DNA from: DASTGO01 sp035719045
GTDB lineage: Bacteria > Actinomycetota > Actinomycetes > Actinomycetales > Kineosporiaceae
NCBI GenBank assembly: GCA_035719045.1
Contig: DASTGO010000159.1
Location: 1-10,316 of the forward strand
Reading direction: 5' to 3'
DNA: 10,316 nt
Positions 7,044-10,316 of the stretch are shown one piece after another. The stretch's first letter is position 1; the number at the start of each line of letters is the position of its first letter. The translations under genes were made by a program, and so were the position numbers. The notes below the pieces were generated by a model. It did not search any database. It was not told the DNA's origin and was given only the letters and a program-made list of their open reading frames with translations.

Positions 7044-7074
7044 CGGCGCAGGAGGTCGGGCCGCCACTGCGCCG
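7044..7074 (+). terminator. Hairpin directly after the VWA gene stop codon
   Basis: CGGCGCAG (7044-7051) and CTGCGCCG (7067-7074) form a perfect 8-bp stem with a 15-nt loop, starting at the first base after the TAG stop. No T-tract follows. It is a plausible tail-less terminator separating the VWA gene from the LCP gene. Confidence 0.45.
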
Positions 7075-7142
7075 GACAGGTGAGCACTCGTCTCTCAGCG
7101 TGACGTTTCCACGGTTCCGGCACACAGCCACGGACGGTCACC

Positions 7143-7164
7143 TAATCTGAGGGACGTCGACGTC
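7143..7164 (+). promoter_or_regulatory. Candidate promoter -10 (TAATCT) with 12-bp palindrome over the start point
   Basis: TAATCT at 7143-7148 fits the actinobacterial TANNNT -10 element and lies about 80 bp before the LCP gene. Four bases later comes GACGTCGACGTC (7153-7164), a perfect 12-bp palindrome, placed where transcription would begin. No good -35 hexamer is seen 16-18 bp upstream. The palindrome could be an operator; the regulator is unknown. Confidence 0.35.
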
Positions 7165-7228
7165 AGCTCGCCCACCGGACCTTGACTCGCGTCACCGGGG
7201 GGCCCGTCCAACAGGGGTTGGAACGACG

Positions 7229-8323
7229 GTGAGTGACCTCAGCCAGCAGACCTTCGACGAGGTCTTCAGCGACTCCCCGTCGACGCCGCCGCAGGCCCCG
7301 CAGCCGCCCCACAAGCGGCGGCGCTGGCTGATCGTCCTGGGGGTCCTGGGCACCCTGGTCGTGCTGATGGCCGGATCCGGCTACTACGTCTACAACAACA
7401 CGGTGTCGAGCTGGAACCGGAACATCCAGCGGTTCGGCGACCCGTTCCAGGCGATCCCGCAGACCGCCCGGCCGACGGCGGACCCGACCAGCGGCCCGGC
7501 GATGAACATCCTGCTGATGGGCTCCGACAGCCGGGTCTCCGCGGGGAACCCGAAGTCCTGGACGGCCGGCGAACAGCGCAGCGACGCCCTGATGATCTTC
7601 CACGTCGCCGCGGACCGGCAGAGCGCGTACGTGATCAGCATCCCCCGGGACAGCTGGGTGGCCATCCCCGGGCACGGCAAGGCGAAGATCAACGCCGCGT
7701 TCAGCTGGGGCGGCCCGCCGCTGGTGGTCCAGACCGTCGAGTCCCTCACCGGGGTCCGGATCGACCACCTGGCGATCATCGACTTCGAGGGGTTCAAGGA
7801 GGTCACGGACGCCCTCGGTGGGGTGAGCATCACCATCCCCCAGACCACCCACGACATGCGGGCCGAGTTCAAGGCCGGCACCTACACCATGAACGGCGCG
7901 GACGCCCTCAACTACGTCCGTCAGCGCTACAACCTGCCGGGCGGCGACTTCGACCGGGTGAAGCGGCAGCAGAACTGGATCCGGGCCGTGGTGGCCAAGC
8001 TGATGTCGGCCGGCACGCTGAGCGACCCGTTCAAGCTCAACAACGCGATGAACGCCCTGACCAAGACCCTCGAGGTGGACAACGCGTTCACCTTCGGGGT
8101 GATGAAGGACCTCGCGGTGTCGTCGCGGAACCTGCGGTCCGACAACGTCAAGTTCCTCACCGTTCCGGTGGCCGGCACCGGCTGGAGCCCGGACCACCAG
8201 CAGTCCATCGTCAACCTGGCCCCGGCCGCGGACGCCTCGCTCTGGCAGGCGATCCGCAAGGACCAGGTCGGTGAGTGGATGTCCACGCACAACCCCGACG
8301 AGCTCGGCACCATCGTGCGCTGA
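7229..8323 (+). CDS. LytR-CpsA-Psr (LCP) family cell-wall glycopolymer transferase
   Basis: LCP enzymes are membrane-anchored phosphotransferases that move lipid-linked glycopolymers such as teichoic acids or arabinogalactan onto peptidoglycan. This 364-residue protein has a short cytoplasmic tail rich in P and Q, a basic HKRRR at 28-32, one transmembrane helix (about 33-54) and an extracellular LCP domain (about 91-265). Core motifs seen are MNILLMGSDSR (92-102), RSDALMI (118-124), ISIPRDSWVAIPG (137-149), KINAAFSWGG (153-162) and LNYVRQRY...GDFDRVKRQQ (228-248), with the phosphate-binding acidic and arginine residues D100, R102, R118, D119, R140, D141, R231, R243 and R246 present. A roughly 100-residue C-terminal part follows, with no LytR_C-like domain recognised. 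GTG 7229 is chosen; AGGGG lies about 11 nt upstream, a little far. It has its own upstream region and converges with cbs. The exact polymer cannot be told. Confidence 0.93.
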   Translation: MSDLSQQTFDEVFSDSPSTPPQAPQPPHKRRRWLIVLGVLGTLVVLMAGSGYYVYNNTVSSWNRNIQRFGDPFQAIPQTARPTADPTSGPAMNILLMGSDSRVSAGNPKSWTAGEQRSDALMIFHVAADRQSAYVISIPRDSWVAIPGHGKAKINAAFSWGGPPLVVQTVESLTGVRIDHLAIIDFEGFKEVTDALGGVSITIPQTTHDMRAEFKAGTYTMNGADALNYVRQRYNLPGGDFDRVKRQQNWIRAVVAKLMSAGTLSDPFKLNNAMNALTKTLEVDNAFTFGVMKDLAVSSRNLRSDNVKFLTVPVAGTGWSPDHQQSIVNLAPAADASLWQAIRKDQVGEWMSTHNPDELGTIVR

Positions 8324-8355
8324 TCCCGGTCGGTCTCGGTCCGGCGGGGATCAGC
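8319..8355 (+). terminator. Hairpin overlapping the LCP stop codon
   Basis: GCTGATCCC (8319-8327), which includes the TGA stop, pairs perfectly with GGGATCAGC (8347-8355) over a 19-nt loop rich in GGTC/CCGG. There is no T-tract. It lies between two convergent genes and may end the rightward transcript. Confidence 0.4.
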
Positions 8356-8440
8356 CCGGGTCGACGGTCAGCCGGGCGGGGACCGGTAGTGCGCGGATCG
8401 GTCCGGTGGGGACCAACCGGGGTCGACCAGCCCGGCGGGG
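8338..8440. repeat. Imperfect 41-44 bp direct repeat between convergent genes
   Basis: Copy one (8338-8381) and copy two (8400-8440) match at about 36 of 41 aligned bases with one 3-bp gap, at a 62-bp period. Both contain GGTCCGG, GGGTCGAC or GGGGTCGAC, and CGGCGGGG-like blocks. The pair fills most of the 118-bp spacer between the LCP and cbs stop codons. The G+C-rich blocks can also fold and may serve as terminator for the leftward cbs transcript. Confidence 0.5.
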
Positions 8441-8441
8441 G

Positions 8442-9872
8442 TCAACCCGCGACGAAGCCCAGCAGGTCGTGCCGGGTGACGACGCCGACCGGCTTGCCGT
8501 CGTCCACCACCATGATCGCGTCGACGTCGTGCAGCGCCTTGCGGGCCGCCTCCATCGGCTCCCCCGAGCCCACCAGCGGCAGCGCGGCCGCCATGTGCCG
8601 CTCGACCGGGTCCGCCAGCGCCGCGCGGCCGCTGAACACGGCCTCCAGCAGGTCGCGCTCACTCACCGAACCGGCCACCTCGCCGGCCATCACCGGCGGC
8701 TCCGCCTTCACCACGGGCATCTGGGACACGCCGTACTCGCGCAGGATCTCGATCGCGTCCCGGACGGTGTCCGTGGGGTGGGTGTGCACCAGGGCGGGCA
8801 ACCCGCCGCTCTTGGCCCGCAGCACGTCCCCGACGGTGGCCTCGTCGTCGGCGCGCAGGAAACCGTAGGACGCCATCCACCGGTCGTTGAAGATCTTGCT
8901 CAGGTACCCGCGCCCGCCGTCCGGCAGCAGCACGACCACGATGTCGTCCGGGCCGAGGTCCTGCGCCGCCCGCAGCGCCGCCACGACGGCCATCCCGCAG
9001 GACCCGCCGACCAGCAACCCCTCCTCGCGGGCCAGCCGCCGGGTCATGGCGAAGGAGTCCGCATCCGAGACGGCGATGATCCGGTCCGGGACGCCCGGGT
9101 CGTAGGCGGGCGGCCAGAAGTCCTCCCCGACGCCCTCGACCAGGTAGGGGCGGCCGCTCCCGCCGGAGTACACCGACCCCTCCGGGTCCGCGCCGATCAC
9201 CCGCACCGGACCCCCGGGCCGGTCCGCGCTGACCTCCTTGAGGTAGCGGCCGGTGCCGGTGATGGTCCCGCCGGTTCCGACCCCGGCGACGAAGTGCGTC
9301 ACCCGGCCCGCGGTGTCCGCCCAGATCTCCGGACCGGTGGTGGCGTGGTGGCTGGCCGGGCCGTCGGGGTTGACGTACTGGTTGGGCTTCCAGGCGCCGG
9401 GGATCTCGGCGGTCAGCCGGTCCGAGACCGAGTAGTAGGAGTCCGGGTGCTCCGGGGGCACGGCGGTCGGGCAGACCACGACCCGCGCACCGTAGGCCTT
9501 CAGCACGTCCCGCTTGTCCTGGCTGACCTTGTCCGGGCAGACGAACACGCAGTCGTACCCGCGCTGCTGGGCGACCAGGGCCAGCCCGACACCCGTGTTG
9601 CCGGAGGTCGGCTCGACGATGGTGCCGCCGGGCCGCAGCCTGCCGTCGGCCTCTGCGGACTCGATCATCCGCAGCGCGATCCGGTCCTTCACGGAGCCGC
9701 CGGGGTTGAGGTACTCCACCTTGGCCAGCACCACCGGGGCCAGTCCCTGACTCACCCGGTTCAGCTTCACCAGCGGCGTGTTCCCCATCAGGTCCACCAC
9801 CGTGTCGGCGTAGACCATGCCGTCCTGCCGCGTCGAGGGACGCTCCCCCCAGCCATGCCGCTGCCCCTGCAT
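8442..9872 (-). CDS. cbs: Cystathionine beta-synthase (PLP enzyme with C-terminal CBS-domain pair)
   Basis: The enzyme condenses serine and homocysteine to cystathionine, the first step of reverse transsulfuration, in the cytoplasm. The 476-residue protein closely resembles mycobacterial Cbs (about 464 residues). The PLP domain (about 19-335) has NPGGSVKDR with Schiff-base lysine K62, the substrate loop TSGNTG (89-94), the phosphate-binding GTGGTITG (199-206) and PEGSVYSGG/EGVGEDFWP typical of Cbs rather than cysteine synthase. Two CBS domains (about 346-410 and 418-476) form a Bateman module ending KPVGVVTRHDLLGF. The N-terminal heme-binding region of animal CBS is absent. The start ATG 9872 has a perfect AGGAGG 6 nt upstream; this adds 18 residues (MQGQRHGWGERPSTRQDG) before the conserved MVYADTVVDLMGNTPLVKL, whose own ATG (9818) lacks a ribosome site. 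No metB/cystathionine lyase gene is in the window. Identification is secure. Confidence 0.96.
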   Translation of the reverse strand: MQGQRHGWGERPSTRQDGMVYADTVVDLMGNTPLVKLNRVSQGLAPVVLAKVEYLNPGGSVKDRIALRMIESAEADGRLRPGGTIVEPTSGNTGVGLALVAQQRGYDCVFVCPDKVSQDKRDVLKAYGARVVVCPTAVPPEHPDSYYSVSDRLTAEIPGAWKPNQYVNPDGPASHHATTGPEIWADTAGRVTHFVAGVGTGGTITGTGRYLKEVSADRPGGPVRVIGADPEGSVYSGGSGRPYLVEGVGEDFWPPAYDPGVPDRIIAVSDADSFAMTRRLAREEGLLVGGSCGMAVVAALRAAQDLGPDDIVVVLLPDGGRGYLSKIFNDRWMASYGFLRADDEATVGDVLRAKSGGLPALVHTHPTDTVRDAIEILREYGVSQMPVVKAEPPVMAGEVAGSVSERDLLEAVFSGRAALADPVERHMAAALPLVGSGEPMEAARKALHDVDAIMVVDDGKPVGVVTRHDLLGFVAG

Positions 9873-9878
9873 GTCATG

Positions 9879-9884
9879 CCTCCT
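9879..9884 (-). promoter_or_regulatory. Consensus Shine-Dalgarno of cbs
   Basis: AGGAGG on the minus strand lies 6 nt before ATG 9872-9870. It is the best ribosome binding site in the window. It decides the cbs start against the later ATG at 9818 and against the long open extension that continues to 10139. Confidence 0.8.
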
Positions 9885-10085
9885 GAACGACGTGCGACTC
9901 GTGGCCGGGACCGGGTGCCGGGGCAGCCGGTCGCCTGCCCACGCACAGGCCTCATGCTGCCACCGGGGACGCTGCACGACCCGTCTTGACGGGCCCCGGG
10001 ACCGCCCGGCAACCGTCCCGCAGCACCGGCGTCGCACTCCGGTAACACTCACGCCCCGGAACCCGCGCCCCGGCACGCGCACGGC

Positions 10086-10121
10086 CCGGCTCACCGCCAC
10101 GAACCGGCTCACCGCCACGAA
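10086..10121. repeat. Two tandem copies of an 18-bp unit
   Basis: CCGGCTCACCGCCACGAA occurs twice head to tail (10086-10103 and 10104-10121), followed by a partial third copy (CCGG). The copies are identical. It lies about 210 bp upstream of cbs. Because the unit is a multiple of three, it appears as a repeated FVAVSR in the open frame that extends cbs upstream, but that frame is not thought to be translated. Confidence 0.8.
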
Positions 10122-10186
10122 CCGGGAGCGTCCTTCCACCCACGAGGTGCGCGGACCGGCGGCGTGAACGGGTGCGCCCGCATCTC

Positions 10187-10243
10187 GTGGGCACTATGTG
10201 CCATCGTGCCCGCCTTACGGGCACGATGTGCCACCGTGCCCAC
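10187..10243. repeat. Large imperfect palindrome built from repeated GGGCAC/GTGCC half-sites
   Basis: Two 26-bp arms (10187-10212 and 10218-10243) flank a 5-nt centre and are complementary at about 21 of 26 positions. At the same time a 23-bp unit is directly repeated (10189-10211 and 10219-10241, 21 of 23 identical, 30-bp period). Each unit is itself partly palindromic (GGCAC-N3-GTGCC). Six GGGCAC/GTGCC half-sites therefore fall within 55 bp, suggesting a multi-site operator or a structured RNA. Confidence 0.7.
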
Positions 10244-10250
10244 CGCCGGG

Positions 10251-10300
10251 GCGGGGCGAGCCGGGCGGGGCGAGCCGGGGCCGGGCGGGGCGGGGCGGGG
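10251..10300 (+). repeat. G-run block: 14-bp tandem repeat and G-quadruplex motif
   Basis: GCGGGGCGAGCCGG is exactly duplicated in tandem at 10251-10264 and 10265-10278. Next, four G-runs at 10283-10285, 10287-10290, 10292-10295 and 10297-10300 are separated by single C residues, which is a classic short-loop intramolecular G-quadruplex pattern on the plus strand. G-rich sequence continues to the window edge. Confidence 0.65.
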
Positions 10301-10316
10301 CCGGACGGGCGGGCCG

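Larger units (their letters stand above)
9885..10316. other. Right-end non-coding region, repeat-rich
   Basis: No gene is supported in these 432 bases. Towards cbs it would hold the cbs leader and promoter, but no clear -35/-10 pair is visible on the minus strand; a small inverted repeat GGGCAG (9921-9926) / CTGCCC (9935-9940) sits in the leader. Further right are the 18-bp tandem repeat, the GTGCC cluster and the G-run block listed separately. No tRNA, rRNA or known riboswitch fold was recognised. Confidence 0.5.

Noticed and set aside
5526..7067. Minus-strand open frame of 513 codons opposite the VWA gene
   Set aside because: The plus strand encodes a complete MIDAS and family motifs; the minus product is an unstructured mirror translation.
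8271..9989. Plus-strand open frame of 572 codons opposite cbs
   Set aside because: The product is H/R/G/D-rich with no domain, and cbs on the minus strand is unmistakable.
9885..9990. SAM- or SAH-type riboswitch in the cbs leader
   Set aside because: Only one small hairpin is visible, and no conserved core of a known riboswitch class could be recognised.
9873..10139. Upstream extension of the cbs frame to an ATG at 10139
   Set aside because: The peptide is R-rich and contains the repeat-derived FVAVSR duplication. The consensus ribosome site at 9879-9884 places the start at 9872.
10086..10243. CRISPR array at the repeat-rich right end
   Set aside because: The repeats are directly adjacent (18 bp) or palindromic with a 7-bp gap. 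There are no regular unique spacers, and no cas genes are in the window.

Overview
This is very G+C-rich DNA with actinobacterial signatures: near-total G/C in third codon positions, GTG and TTG starts, a CpnT-like type VII secretion toxin N-terminus, a LytR-CpsA-Psr (LCP) cell-wall enzyme, and a cystathionine beta-synthase closely resembling the mycobacterial enzyme. It looks like an ordinary Actinomycetota chromosome with one accessory-looking corner (the left end). I cannot name the genus from sequence alone.

Layout. Positions 1-810 (minus) hold the N-terminal 270 residues of a WXG100-like/CpnT-like protein. It runs off the left edge, so any toxin domain is outside the window. Positions 811-1164 are non-coding: a C/A-rich tract (811-905), then two abutting strong hairpins (1022-1072 and 1073-1116). 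These lie downstream of a large secreted protein on the minus strand (1165-4371) made of about ten Ig-like modules and a C-terminal PxKF-type domain. The divergent region 4372-5027 carries a repeated CATTTCC/GGAAATG inverted motif and a stretch that looks coding, in phase with the next gene. Positions 5028-7043 (plus) encode a 671-residue VWA-domain protein with an intact MIDAS. Positions 7229-8323 (plus) encode an LCP-family membrane enzyme. Positions 8442-9872 (minus) encode cystathionine beta-synthase, convergent with the LCP gene. The right end (9885-10316) has no gene I can support; it holds an 18-bp tandem repeat, a cluster of GTGCC palindromes and a G-run block.

How the genes relate. 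I see no multi-gene operon: every gene is separated from its neighbour by 118 bp or more, and most have a candidate terminator. The common theme on the left and centre is the cell surface (type VII-type secreted protein, secreted Ig-repeat protein, LCP glycopolymer transferase). The cbs gene is core sulfur metabolism. The least understood parts are the Ig-repeat protein, whose repeats show a higher-order four-module duplication, the VWA protein without an adjacent AAA+ partner, and the repeat-dense right end. I do not see clear evidence for a wholly new multi-gene system; the toxin gene cut by the left edge is the best lead.
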